DNA from: Silurus meridionalis | Lineage: Eukaryota > Chordata > Actinopteri > Siluriformes > Siluridae | Assembly: GCF_014805685.1 (NCBI RefSeq) | Contig: NC_060891.1 | Coordinates: 4,402,501 to 4,466,500, forward strand | Direction of reading: 5' to 3' | Length of the DNA: 64,000 bases | In this document: in pieces, positions 9,994 through 20,339 of the stretch | Position numbering within the stretch: position 1 is the first letter of the stretch | How the letters are laid out: every line of letters starts with the position of its first letter | The notes under the pieces: model-generated | The model's input: only the letters and a program-made list of their open reading frames with translations | Databases searched by the model: none | Told to the model about the DNA's origin: nothing | Made by a program: the position numbers and the translations under genes

Positions 9994-11405
9994 TAGATAG
10001 ATAGATAGATAATAGAACATTATTACCTCGTAAAAGAACGGATGTCCTGCCATGTCAAAAATGTTGACTTTGATTTCCCTGTCCCGCACTTGAACCCTTG
10101 AGGGAAAGAAAGAGAAGAAAAAGAAAGAAGCGGTTGCTGTATGAATGCTCCTGTTCTCGCTTTATGTTTCAGAGTAAAACTCCATGCTCTCGGCTTTAGT
10201 GAAATGATTTAGTGATTAAACTGTAAGATGTGCTTGGTCTTCCACAGACAGACAAAAAAAATTACCATCATACAGAATCAGTTGCACAAAACTAAACAAC
10301 AAAGACTCGTCCTAAACCAGCGCACTTACTTCGTCACTCCATAATCGATCCCAATGGTTGCCAGATATTTGGGTACAAATCGTTTCTCGCAGTATCGTTT
10401 AATGATGCAACTCTGAAAGATAGAAGAAAAAAGGACAGTCAAAGACCTCTGAAAAATGATCTCAGGATCAAAGAGTCTGATTGGATAAAGATTCATGTCA
10501 CTGATGTAATATTTAGAAGAAAAGATAAAAAAGCCTTTTTCAGGGTTCAGAGCATCTGCATGGCCCAGCCTTAGTGTCAATGCTTTTGTAGATATTTTTA
10601 TTATATGCAGCAATCATTTAATATAATTCTCTCACAACACATCCATAAACAACCTCCTTGCCCTTCCTTTTTTTCCTCCTGCCTGCAGGATCCATCTCCA
10701 ACAAACCGTGTCTCCAAAAAAACGTCCCACCTGCTCGATCCCTCTAATAAACCCGTTTCTAATCCTATCCATCCTCATCACTTGCAGCATCTTCAACTCA
10801 GCCACCTCATGTCTCGAAACCAAACAACATAACAGGTCTCACCACTAGAAACTTTTCCCTCTTGCAGATACCCTTCTATCACAAATCCCTCCTGCCGCTC
10901 TTCTCCACCATGCGCTCTTTTCTACACCTCTCCAAACACACTCTCAAATCCAAATCCTCAATCTTCTCTCTACTCTCGCCACGAATCACAATATCTGATG
11001 GATTGCTGAAGAAAACAGTCCAAATCGCCATCATGGTACGAGAAATATATAAAACATTACAGGATCTTTAGGAAAATTATTCAGAACAGGTTTGGTGTCA
11101 GATCAGAGATGTTGATGTTTCTCCTTTAACAGCATACCCTGCAGAGTGTTACTCCTCATCCAAAGTGCATAATTCATCTATTGATTATTCACACACATTA
11201 TATCAGTGAATATATTAAACCCCTGAGCTGCAAAGACAATAATAATGACAAAGCCAGCTATATATAGAGATATATAAGATTTAAATGGGTTATATATGGA
11301 CTATGGTTTTCTACCCACCTTCCCAACCTCGGCATTCCCGAGGCTGATCACTTTAATCCGCAAAGACTTTTTATTCTCCCTTCTTTTCTGTACATTCGTA
11401 TCCAT
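6458..11405 (-). CDS. DnaJ homolog subfamily C member 27 (RBJ; Rab and DnaJ domain-containing), complete coding region
   Basis: Seven coding exons on the minus strand: 11405-11319, 10412-10330, 10096-10027, 9151-8987, 8868-8746, 8420-8260, 6590-6458. All introns are GT-AG and the joined frame gives 273 codons plus TAA, the same length as I know for the vertebrate protein. Residues 16-180 form a small-GTPase domain: P-loop GNAEVGKS (23-30), a DMAGH motif at 71-75 in place of the usual DTAGQ, NKVD at 134-137 and ETSA at 162-165. Residues 217-273 form a C-terminal J domain with the HPD triad at 245-247 (LLHPDK), which stimulates Hsp70 ATPase. The family lacks a C-terminal prenylation cysteine, as here (ends LLKNIK). 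Known work ties the mammalian protein to MEK/ERK signalling and nuclear localisation. The start codon begins MDTNVQKRR, just before the conserved SLRIKVIS strand. Introns carry an RTE fragment, a large GAAA tract, a MITE, a minisatellite and a hAT element, but no exon is broken. Confidence 0.96.
6830..7965. repeat. Degenerate minisatellite in dnajc27 intron 6
   Basis: Loosely repeated units built from the words gtggtagaggatgg, agggatcagtggagcag and gatggaagg recur on the plus strand for about 600 bp in total. The array is split by the hAT element at 7097-7616. Units vary in length (about 25-40 bp) and sequence. No splice sites or coding signal. Confidence 0.7.
7097..7616. mobile_element. hAT-type non-autonomous transposon with 8-bp target duplication
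   Basis: The element starts CAGGGGTTTTCAACTGGT and ends ACCGGTTGAAAACCCCTG, giving terminal inverted repeats that match at 15 of the first 16 positions. It is flanked by a perfect 8-bp direct repeat, AGTTAGAG (7089-7096 and 7617-7624). CAGGGG termini plus 8-bp duplication are hAT hallmarks. The 520-bp interior holds only a short, anonymous ORF, so it needs a transposase in trans. It inserted into the minisatellite in dnajc27 intron 6. Confidence 0.9.
8586..8720 (+). mobile_element. MITE fragment, orientation A, in dnajc27 intron 5
   Basis: Reads atggccaaaagtttgtaaac..., ttttccactagattctgg and ggtcagggttctgtgcagga, all family signature blocks. It ends about 25 bp from the exon 5 donor at 8745, unusually close to a splice site. 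Confidence 0.6.
9230..9896. repeat. Long compound (GAAA)n polypurine tract in dnajc27 intron 3
   Basis: About 665 bp of almost pure purine on the plus strand (TTTC on the sense strand of dnajc27). Blocks of GAAA are separated by recurring spacers: gactgaaagaaaaacagaggcag (twice, one with an extra 'ta'), tgactgacagaaa..gaggcag (twice) and gataaattgaaaggcag (three times). Conceptual translations into Phe/Ser/Leu runs are artefacts. The tract occupies most of the 875-bp intron. Confidence 0.95.
9948..10013. repeat. (CAGA)n(TAGA)n microsatellite in dnajc27 intron 3
   Basis: About 11 CAGA units run into 5 TAGA units, ending 14 bp before the exon 3 donor (GT at 10026/10025 on the minus strand). 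It is contiguous with the GAAA tract, so nearly the whole intron is simple sequence. Confidence 0.9.
10630..10990 (-). mobile_element. RTE-like LINE fragment in dnajc27 intron 1 (minus)
   Basis: The reverse strand reads EVAELKMLQVMRMDRIRN and ..FIRG..VGRF, matching the block EVAELKMLRF..TRMDRIRN of the RTE-like copy at 63.5 kb, and further upstream a broken version of the VRPAILYGLET region. Frameshifts and deletions make it dead. Same transcriptional orientation as dnajc27. Confidence 0.7.
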
Positions 11406-11889
11406 TTTTCGCCCCGGTCAGATGTTATGATGAACTCTAGACAGTACAGGGTCTGGTCTCAGGGTCTGATCTCAGGGTCTGCCACTGAGCATCTATATAC
11501 AGCGCATATCAAATGTGTACAGGGCAAATGCGAGCTTTCTAGCTGAAGACGTTCATTCAGAGCTCATTATGACCACATTTTAACTAAAATATACAAGAAA
11601 TAACGCTCAAATCCTCCTCTAGTTGATCGTCTTAGTGACAGCTCAATTGATATAAACACTACTTCTTCTTCATCGTCGTCTTGGTGATGAGTGTGCGGAA
11701 CACGGCATATTACCGCCCCCTGCTGGAACTCCCTTTACACTTTACCCATGTATGTGTATATTTGATGTCGAATCTCGATGTATTATCGACGATACGATAA
11801 TTTAAAGATACATATCAAGCAGCTACCGATGCGATACGATTCACAGCTATTACGATGTAGGGTCTGTGAATTAAGTTGATCCGTGGTGA
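11406..11889. other. dnajc27 5' flank and a palindromic CGATAC-rich repeat
   Basis: The first 200-300 bp upstream of the dnajc27 ATG should hold its 5' UTR and promoter. No TATA box is evident. At 11770-11860 the words cgatacgataat, atgcgatacgatt and gatgtagggtc recall the GATGCATCG-rich ends of a fish hAT-like element, and a related patch lies at 39370-39620. Confidence 0.35.
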
Positions 11890-12240
11890 CCTTTAATTTG
11901 GCCCACCATGCACCATGCTATATATGAGCAGGTAGGACGTTTTGGAGACAAGGTGAGGGAGGCGAGATTGAGATGGTTTGGACATGTTCAGAGAAGGGAC
12001 ATGGGGTATATCGGTAGGAGAATGCTGAGGATGGAGCCACCAGGAAGGAGGAAAAGAGGAAGACCAAGGAGGAGGTTTATGGATGTGGTGAGGGAAGACA
12101 TGCAGGTAGTTGGGTTGAGAGAGGCAGATGTAGAGGACAGAGGCGGTACGGAGAAGGATGATCCGCTGTGGCAGCCCCTAATGGGAGAAGCCGAAGAAGA
12201 AGAAGAAGAAGAAGAAGAAGAAGAAGAAGAAGAAGATGCT
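11890..12240 (+). mobile_element. RTE-like LINE 3' end with (GAA)n tail
   Basis: The plus strand encodes REARLRWFGHVQRRD, IGRRMLRMEPPG and FMDVVREDMQVV, nearly identical to the C-terminal part of the copy at 63.6 kb, then cctaatgggagaagccgaag and about 14 GAA units. A 5'-truncated copy ending in a short tandem repeat is the RTE-clade habit. It sits in the pomc-dnajc27 spacer. Confidence 0.8.
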
Positions 12241-13580
12241 ATACTGTATATGAGCAGAGCAGAACTAGTACTGCATTAGATTAGCAAATTTCTTACATTT
12301 TTATAAAATCTTAAATGAGAGGAACCAAAGCAATGTTCATTTGAATATTATGTTTGGTATAATGCAACATTTATTTCACTCCACGACCCTCAGTCCAGCT
12401 TGATATTTGGTCCTTCATAAGGAAAAGTTTGTCCGACTCTGGTTTATACAGATTTTTATGTCTCATACAAACAAGCATTGTACTGCAAATGTACCATTAC
12501 TTATAAACACTTACTACTGCCATGTATTAGTGTATATACGTAATCAGTCATGTTTATTTATTACTAATTTTTTCCTTTGGTGGATGCATTAATTTTTTAG
12601 CTAGTAAATATAAAAATGCATGAACTTAGCTGGAGTCTCATCCACATTTAATATCAATAAATAACTAGAGTACGATAACTGATCATTTTTGAGATCCTGC
12701 TCAGGTGCATAATTATTCAAGAGGGCATTTGTATAGTGTAGAGAAAACAGAGTTTACTGTATGTTGCCTTATAATGGCATCCTTAAATGTACTGAAATCA
12801 TTTCTATTAGGATAGTGAGTACTCAGAAAAAGAAAAAGTGAAAAAGGGTGTTAAATGGTATTTAGGGTCAACATTTTCAATGTGAATATTTTTATAGACA
12901 GAAAGTGTAAAAATGAAGCATTGAATTTAAAAATGCTCTTTTTAAATTGGTTTTCCTTTCAATTTTTGACTGTTTATTTTAAAATGATAATAATTGCCTT
13001 TTTTCTCTATTTGATATGTTTAAAAAATAAACTAATAAATAATTATAAATATATATAGAAAAAAAGATCTACTGATATAGTGCTAAAGACTTTTAAAGGC
13101 ATTTCATTTTATACTGTACATGTACTTTGCACGATGACAATAAACTTAAATCTAATCTATTTCATCTAATCTAAAGACTTTATGATTTCACTCATTTCTT
13201 TCTCTTTCTTTTCTTTAGCTTGTGTGCATTTTTATTAGCGTTAGTCAGTTGCCATTCATTTAAAAAAATCCCCCTTGATGTTTACTGCTTGAAATACAAT
13301 TTTATAGTTGACATCTTCATATTTTACAATATCATACATTATGATAAATGTGAAAAATAATTATGACCATCATCCTCTAATCGATATTTATTCAACATAA
13401 ATACTGTGCAAATGCTTGTAGATTATTTGGTGAATGTACTGCTACAAGAACAAAGTGAACAAAGTCTTTCCAGTTTCATCTTAAGTGGTACAGAGGGAGT
13501 TTAAGAATATAGGAAAAAAAAAAATAAGAGCAAATAAAGATCATTCTACCTAATAATTGTTAATGGTTATTAGGTTTGGA
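12241..13580. other. Spacer between dnajc27 and pomc (3' side of pomc)
   Basis: About 1.3 kb of AT-rich unique-looking DNA with no coding signal. Possible pomc polyadenylation signals on the minus strand (the plus strand has tttattc and ttatttgctc near 13530-13545) lie just 3' of the pomc stop. An ATCTAATCTAATC-type short repeat lies near 13150. No EFR3B exon was recognised. Confidence 0.4.
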
Positions 13581-13585
13581 GTTCT

Positions 13586-14377
13586 TCAGTGGTCCTTCTT
13601 CTGGTGTCCGTCTTTGTTGATGATGTTCTTGAACAGTGTGAGCAGAGGCTTTTGGCTGCGCTCATCCCAAGACTTCATGAAGCCCCCGTAGCGCTTGCTG
13701 GCCGGCGGGCCGCCCCAGCGGAAGTGATTCATCTTGTAGGTACCGTCTTTCTTATCTTGGCTGATGGTGCTGTCCTCGACGCCCCCTGACTCGCGTTTCA
13801 TCTCCGCCGGCAGGGCCTCGGCTGACTCCTCCTCCACTCCGTTGGCGTACACCTTAATGGGCCGGCGCTTGCGACCCACAGGTTTACCCCAGCGGAAGTG
13901 CTCCATGGAGTACGAGCGCTTGTCTTCGTGTTGAGGACTGGACTCGGGGGCGCCGTCCTCTGGAGGGGTGGAAAGCGTGGCAGCAGGGATGTCGTTGGGA
14001 ACGAGGAAGACGGGCTGGAGGTGACCATCTCCAGGGTAGATAGGAGACTCTGCTGTGAGCTCAGATCTGCACAGCTTGATGCATTCCTGCCAAAGAAGCA
14101 GAAGTAAAGAAATTAGTGATGTACTCTGTAGGGATTCATTGGAAATGTTTGAAACATTAGTAGTAAATTCCAGATTCAGAATTCAGTTCGGTAGAACATT
14201 TATAGGATGAAAAGAACAGGTTAGAGGGATCCCACTTACCAGGATATTTCTGTCTGATGTTATATCTTGGCATCCAGCATTCTCCCAGCACTGAGCTCGA
14301 ACCTCTGATCCACTTGCAAACAGCATAGTCAGAACCAACATCCATACAGGACACCCCATTCTCATTTCTTTAACCAT
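13586..14377 (-). CDS. Proopiomelanocortin (pomca-type), complete precursor
   Basis: Two coding exons on the minus strand, 14377-14240 (46 codons) and 14086-13586 (166 codons plus TGA), joined in phase 0 between NIL and ECIKLC, give a 212-residue prohormone. Residues 1-28 are a signal peptide. The N-terminal domain has the four conserved cysteines (30, 36, 48, 52). KR at 102-103 precedes ACTH (104-142), which opens [13 protein letters not shown] (alpha-MSH core, amidation G117) with the GRKRR cleavage motif. KR 143-144 opens lipotropin. KK 158-159 precedes beta-MSH (160-176, core MNHFRWG). KR 177-178 precedes beta-endorphin YGGFM (179-212). There is no gamma-MSH, as usual in teleosts. Convertases PC1/PC2 process it in pituitary corticotropes, melanotropes and arcuate neurons, and the products act on melanocortin and opioid receptors. 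Exon 2 starts at 14380, so only 3 nt of leader precede the ATG there; in-frame ATGs at codons 5 and 7 are alternatives. Intact HFRW cores argue for a functional gene. Which teleost duplicate (a or b) is inferred from its beta-endorphin and the dnajc27 linkage. Confidence 0.97.
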
Positions 14378-14681
14378 TTACTGATGAACCACAGGAAGCA
14401 TGAAGAAGTAAAACAGAAGCTGTTCAATACACAGGCAATTAAAGCAAATCTATTCAATAAGAGTTGAAGTCATATACAGTGTATTGATCAATTTAGAATG
14501 ATTTCTATTCTGTTTTGACACAAAACAAAAAAACTGTTAAAAAATTTCTTTTCCTGGTTCTGGTTCCTTGAAACAGGACAGTATGATGTTCTACTCACAT
14601 GCTGTAAAGAAAGGTGTCTGCACTTCCCTCGTTTTGCAAACGCTTCCTCCTCGTTCTCCTACTCGATGTCCCGCTACTTAC

Positions 14682-14732
14682 CTGTGAGTGTGAGTCTGAG
14701 TGTGTGTGTGTGTGTGTGTGTGTTTCTGATGT
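14682..14732 (-). other. pomc non-coding exon 1 (5' UTR) containing a CA repeat
   Basis: A consensus donor, CACAG|GTAAGT, lies at 14682/14681, and an acceptor ttcatcag| precedes exon 2 at 14380, giving a 301-bp intron 1. The transcription start is placed near 14730, about 25-30 bp from the TATA box. Most of the resulting 5' UTR exon is a (CA)n run. The 5' end is inferred. Confidence 0.7.
14701..14722. repeat. (TG)n/(CA)n microsatellite inside pomc 5' UTR
   Basis: Eleven uninterrupted TG units on the plus strand (CA in the pomc mRNA), with related TGTGAGTGTGAGTCTGAG next to it. Its position between the donor and the inferred start puts it in exon 1. Confidence 0.85.
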
Positions 14733-14754
14733 CTCAACCCTCTCTCTGCCCTTC

Positions 14755-14761
14755 TTTTATA
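14755..14761 (-). promoter_or_regulatory. pomc TATA box
   Basis: The minus strand reads CCTTATAAAAGAAGG, giving TATAAAA 25-30 bp upstream of the inferred exon 1 start. POMC genes are known to have a TATA promoter. About 20 bp further upstream the minus strand has AAGGTGTGTC (near 14776-14785), a possible T-box half-site of the kind bound by TBX19 in corticotropes. That assignment is speculative. Confidence 0.75.
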
Positions 14762-14869
14762 AGGCCACCGAAGAGACACACCTTTCACGGCTACCGAAAA
14801 CTTCCTATCTGCCTGCCAAGGGCAGAGAAGGAACCGAATCACGAACCGTAGCGAGGAATAATCAGACAT

Positions 14870-15800
14870 TTTTTTAATAGCAAAATGTCCCTGCTTATTA
14901 ACACGGTACAGAAGTGGATTAACGGGTATTTGTCACTGAACGCTGTTGTCCCTTGTGTTAAGGGCACAAGGGTCAGTTTACACAACATCGCCTTCAGAAA
15001 GCATGAAATTCAGCTCTTTTTAATTAGAGAGGTGATTTTTTTGGTCAAGTGGTACCAAGCTGTTAATTCCAGGTTCTTTATAAAAAGCGGTTCACTGTGT
15101 TGTATTTTACTATGGGATTCGGAAGGAACGACATCAACATAATGCAATCAATTAATGGTGACCTTAAACTCGAGTTCACTCAGACGACATTTTATATAAG
15201 ACGTGTGACATTTCTAATCATGTAAAGTGTGAATGAAGGTGCTGGATATAGAAGGGGCTGGAAATCGTTAGGCAGAAATGATAATAAATAAAATCTGTAT
15301 TAGAATAATAATTAAACCTTCTAGATGACTCACTGCTGCTTATAGTTAAAGCCCAAGCATGGAAGGATATACTCTGTCTCAGGAACGTCATTATATTGGA
15401 ATTCTGACCTTGCAGGCCTTTTATATTGCTCCTTTTTATTTGTGCTTCATCACTCAAGTGGTCCAATCGAACAGAAAAAGCTTTTAGTGGCAAAACCATA
15501 AGGAAAGAATTTAGATAAATGTCAAGAGTCTATGTTTTTTTAAAAATTATTATTATTTCTTTGGACTTTGTGAAATAAGAGGAATGCTCAGTTTTGAACA
15601 TCTGGAATAATGTGTTTGGTTTCAACCAAATCATTATCATTCATGGATGCTGAGGTTATTTGTCTATTAGTGCTCAGTGATACATTTATCTGACTGTTGC
15701 CATATATCACACTGAATGTCATTTAAAAAAGTGTATTTAATTTTTATTTATTATTTTTATTTAATTTAATCAGATCGAATTTTATTTCATTTAAATTTTT
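14870..15800. other. pomc upstream region
   Basis: No exon or repeat was recognised. GTGGATTAACG at 14915-14925 contains a bicoid/Pitx-type GGATTA core. Several ORF-length open stretches have no recognisable protein features. Confidence 0.35.
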
Positions 15801-15802
15801 AT

Positions 15803-15805
<3 letters not shown>

Positions 15806-15862
<57 letters not shown>
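15806..15862. repeat. (TA)n microsatellite
   Basis: About 27 TA units within a very AT-rich patch (15720-15970) that also holds imperfect palindromes of TTTTATAAAAA type. Confidence 0.9.
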
Positions 15863-15868
<6 letters not shown>

Positions 15869-16254
15869 TTTATTATTTTAAATTTTTATAAAAAAATTAT
15901 ATATATACTGTATATTTTTTTTTCTTTTAATAAAAATTTTAAAATAATAAAAAAAATTATATAAAGAATTATAACACTATGTCTTTTTGGATGTTATTAG
16001 AATCCTAAAAAAAATTCTAACTGTCGTGAAAAAAAAAAAAAGATTTTTAAAACCCATATGTGTGTAATATTTTACATATTTAACTGAATAGAAATAAATT
16101 ATTTTGACATCAAAATGTTGTTGCTCATTCTGAGGAACTGTCAATTATTTTTTTCAGTGTCTTACAAGAATAGTGCTAGGGTTTCATTTCACACAAGTTC
16201 ACACCCACCTCTGGTTTACATATGAAACCAATTCAGACTGGATTTCAGTAACAA

Positions 16255-16500
16255 TACAGACATATTTGTGGATACCTGACTGTAACATTGACTTGTGCTT
16301 TTTAAACATCCCCATTCCACATTTAGTCCCTGATACTGTTGTTGTGTGTTTGGGTTCTCCTAGTTTAAGTAAAGGGAAAATTCAATGCTACTGCATTCTA
16401 AGACATTCTATAGAATTGTGTAGCTCCAGCTTTGTGGTAACAGTTTTTTAGAAGAGGCAAATATGCCTAGAAAAATCGGGTGTCCCAATACTATTGTATA
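16255..16500 (+). mobile_element. Diverged MITE copy, orientation A
   Basis: Starts near tatttgtggatacctgactg, followed by cattccacatttagtccctg and ending gggtgtcccaatactattgt. These correspond to the family's 5' and 3' terminal words, but the middle is eroded. Confidence 0.5.
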
Positions 16501-17925
16501 AATATAAATGCAATATATATATAGTGTGTGTATTGTATAATTTGTTCTGATATTGTCCATTATTTCTTTACTTCTCATATATCCTTTATTTCTATATTAA
16601 AGTTTTCAGTTCAATATTAGAAAAAGTTGCCAGGTTTGAGCAAAATCTCCATTACCACACTAACAACTGCAACACGTTAAGCTAAATGCAAAAAAAAAAA
16701 AAGAGGTTTTCTTAGTTTTTCTCTATTTCTTTTGAGGTAAAAATTAAACCACAGCACTTGTTTTGATATTTGCAATATATTATATATATAGAGAGAGATA
16801 TTATACACCGAACTTGCCATCCCAAGTGCTGCCCAGTTTTTATAATTGTGTCTGTCCATCTAAAGTGTCTGATCTTTCTGAATCCCAAAGATTTGATTTG
16901 CTTAGATGCCACAGTTACTGCAGCATCTTACACCAAACATCAGTACATGTATACAATGTGCAAAACCTACAGACTTTGTTTCCAAATAAAATGCTGCACA
17001 TTTTCTTCCCTATTTTTTCTTTTAATTGTACAGTCGAGATAGAAAACACATGATAACTAATGCAAGCAATGAAGACTTCATATAAGAAGCCAGCCAGTGA
17101 TGTCACTGGAGTTATTTATACCATAAAAGTCAATAACAGACAAGTCAATAATGGACAAGTGTCAGCAAATGGACTTATTGTACTCTGTAAAAAAAACGGC
17201 TTTTTAAAAAATCCTCTAGCTGCTCAGAATCTACGAGAGGACCTAAAAGGTTTGAATTCCTTTCTCCGGCTGTCCTTCAGGCATAACTTTAATGGCCCGT
17301 TTTATCAACAGATCCAGCCTTGAGTCAGCCTTAGGACCGGACTTACAACACTGCGCAAAAAAGCATTAGGCTTTCTTTTGAGTCTCTAATACTTAAATCC
17401 ATTAATACCAGCTTATCTTAGACATAAGGTTACTCAAGTGTTTATCAGTGTGCTGTCAGTTTGCCTTTAACATCGATGACTCATTCTGTGTCTGATGGAT
17501 TACACAGCTATGGCTTTCTTTTTCTTTTCTTTTTTTTTAAGCAGCACATGGTCACATCCTCAGAACAAACAGCACAGTTTCTTTCAACTGAGAGCAAAAG
17601 AGCAACAAAAAAAATCCTTAAATCTACTATTTATGTGATTCGAGATTTTTACGTATCTAGAATTGGACCAACCAAAAGAGGGAAATGTTCAAAAAGCATA
17701 AAACTCAATCGGATGTGCACAAACGTTTGTAAAAAATAATAAGAAAAATACTTTTTCCTCACAAAATATTTATTACGCCATAATTATACCGTAATTAATC
17801 CTATGCTACATGCACATCTTCAGCTAGATCTTTTTTTTTTTTTTTTTTTAATGTAGCATATTCGGTACAAATTTGTACATGTTAATCGATATAACCCTTT
17901 TCCAGCATGGCATTGCGCCTGTGCA
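16501..17925. other. Intergenic DNA, nothing recognised
   Basis: AT-rich; short ORFs only. No splice-bounded coding block recognised. A 16-bp T run lies near 17832. Confidence 0.35.
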
Positions 17926-17929
17926 CAAA

Positions 17930-18240
17930 GCTAGCTCCATGAAGATATGCTTTACATGATTCTATAGCAGACCACTCAAGATCTTTCACTACTAAAAAGT
18001 GGTCTGTTATAGAACGCTGACCTCAACCCTATCAAACACCTTTTGGAATAAATTGGAATGCTGACTGCACCCCAGTCTTCCTCACCTCACTTACATCAGT
18101 ACCTGATTTTACTTTCCATCCTTGTGGCTGAATGATCACAAATCTCCACAAAATCTAGTGAACATCTTACCAGAAGACTGGATGTTATTATAACAATGGG
18201 GACTAATTAACTTTTGTCTATATAATGTATTTTCTGCATA
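17930..18240 (-). mobile_element. MITE copy, orientation B
   Basis: Reads tatagcagaccactcaagat, cctcaaccctatcaaacacc, gctgactgcaccccagtctt, cctcacttacatcagtacctg, gaacatcttaccagaagact and ends taacttttgtctatataat. It is one of the better-preserved copies and clearly the reverse of the 21.3-kb copy. Confidence 0.65.
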
Positions 18241-18654
18241 ATACTACAAGCATCTTATTGCTTTATTTATTATTATTTAATTGATTTAACCTTATTGTCA
18301 TTTGTGTTACTGATACACACCATGCTGTTTACTTTTACCTGTACAGTGTTGCATAACTATTTCACCTTACTATTTCATTTCATTGATTTCCTATTTGCAC
18401 TGCTGATTTGATGCTAGTTGCATTTTATTCTCACTATACTCATCACTTAAAGTGGTAATAACCTAGAACCTGACCCTAACCCTAATATATTCTATCCACA
18501 CAAATGTCCTCCCTATGATCAGTACAAAAGATATCGAGAGCACTGCATGTGTTGTTATTATCCAAGAATTCAAGCTGGACAATCAGAACATCTTTGCAGA
18601 GACACCATATAATTAGAGACAACTAAATGTAGCTGAATGACAAAAGGGGTTGTA
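18241..18654. other. Intergenic DNA, nothing recognised
   Basis: AT-rich, no coding signal. Leads into the CTACT-type array. Confidence 0.35.
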
Positions 18655-19563
18655 CTAAACTCTACTCTACTCTATTCTACTCTACTCTACTCTAATGTAC
18701 TCTACTTTACTCTACCCTAATGTACTGTACTCTACTGTGCGCTACTTTACTCTACTGTACTCTACTGTGTGCTACTTTACTCTACTCTACTGTACTCTAC
18801 TCTACCCTACTCTAATCTACTCTACCCTACTGTACTCTATTTTACTCTTCTGTACTCTACTTTACTCTGCTCTACCCTACTGTAATCTACTTTACTGTAC
18901 TCTACTCTACTCTGCTCTACTCCCTACTGTACTCTACTTTACTCTGCTCTACCCTACTGTACTCTATTTTACTCTACTCTACTTTACTCTGCTCTACCCT
19001 ACTGTACTCTAATCTACTCTACCCTACTGACTCTATTTTACTGTACTCTACCCTACTGTACTCTACTCTACATTACTCTGCTCTACCCTACTGTACTGTA
19101 ATCTACTGTACTCTACTCTACCCTACTGTACTCTACTCTACCCTACTGTACTCTAATCTACTCTACTCTGCTCTACCCTACTGTACTGTACTCTACTCTA
19201 CTTTACTCTACTGTACTCTACCCTACTGTACTCTACTTTACTCTACTCTACTCTACTCTACTGTACTCTGCTCACCCTACTGTACTCTATTTTACTCTAC
19301 TCTACTCTGCTCTACCCTACTGAACTCTAATCTACTCTGCTCTACCCTACTGTACTCTATTTTACTCTACTCTACTGTACTCTGCTCTACCCTACTGTAC
19401 TGTACTCTACCCTACTGTACTCTACTCTACTTTACTCTGCTCTACCCTACTGTACTCTACTCTACCCTACTGTACTCTACCCTACCCTACTGTACTCTAC
19501 CCTACTGTACTCTACACTACCCTACTGTACTCTACTCTACTGTACTCTACTCTACTCTACCCC
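18655..19563. repeat. Degenerate pentanucleotide array (CTACT/CTACC/GTACT)
   Basis: About 0.9 kb of tandem 5-mers, chiefly TCTAC, with variants CCTAC, TGTAC, TTTAC and TCTGC. Larger phrases such as ctctaccctactgtactcta and ctactttactctgctctacc recur, so there is a loose higher-order order. The Tyr/Leu/Thr-rich ORF across 18695-19012 is a reading of the repeat. Confidence 0.95.
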
Positions 19564-19749
19564 AACTGATAGAGAGCAAAGAAGGGGAAAAAAATGTAAC
19601 TAAAGCCACACTATTTTCTTTATCTAATTGGACAATCACTGCACTATAATGTCACTTTTAGTCGCGGATCATTGTGTACTGTTTTCTATGGTCGGCCATC
19701 TAGTTGTGTTTGTATTTGTCTATGTCTTGTTTAATTCAGCACTGCCTGC

Positions 19750-20335
19750 ACAGTGAATGTCAAAAGCTTGGAAACACCAAGTCTTCGATGGTTTGCATGT
19801 TTCTTCTATTTAAATGCAACAAAATAGATTATTTAACAGTATGAAGATTTACCAAACATATATTTAAATATGTCCAGATATTAAACATTTTTTTATTGAA
19901 AAATTCTCCCTTAGCATGAATTACAGATTTACACACTTTTGGCATCCGGACACTTCATTTCTCCAAACATTTGCCCTGGTCCTTGTAAAACTTGTTAAAT
20001 GCATTCTTCATTAGTTAGAGATTTATATCCAGTTCATCCCAGTGGAGTTCAATAGGAGTTAGGTGCAGTGATTGGGCTAAATAATGCTTAAAGAGCTTGG
20101 ACATTTGCTGCGGGTCATTGTCTTGTTGTATGGTGAAGTTTGTTGCAATGCAGTCCAGATAGATTTGCATGGTGCTGAAGTATGGAATGGTAGCCTTGTT
20201 CCTTTCTGCTAACATCTTAAATTGGCCAAAATTGTCCAATTTGGAGTCTGTCCACATAACTTTCCAGTCATTCAATTCCCAATTCTTTTGTGGCACTTCA
20301 ATGCACTTTATATTTAACAGATGAAATTTAATTGT
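19750..20335 (-). mobile_element. Tc1-like transposase remnant (minus)
   Basis: The reverse strand encodes ELNDWKVMWTDSKL.., then TIPYFSTMQIYLD, NFTIQQDNDPQQMSKLF and LTPIELHWDELD. The FxQQDNDPxxxSK and xPIExxWDELD blocks are the C-terminal half of the Tc1 DD34E catalytic core. At 19750, cagtgaatgtcaaaagcttggaaacacc resembles a Tc1 terminal repeat. The coding region is deleted between the first Asp block and the core, so it is inactive. Confidence 0.8.
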
Positions 20336-20339
20336 TACA

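Noticed and set aside
14614..14877. ORFs over the pomc promoter and exon 1 on both strands
   Set aside because: They read through the TG/CA repeat, the TATA box and the exon 1 donor; no conserved protein.
18695..19012. 105-codon Tyr/Leu/Thr-rich ORF
   Set aside because: It is a reading of the five-base array.
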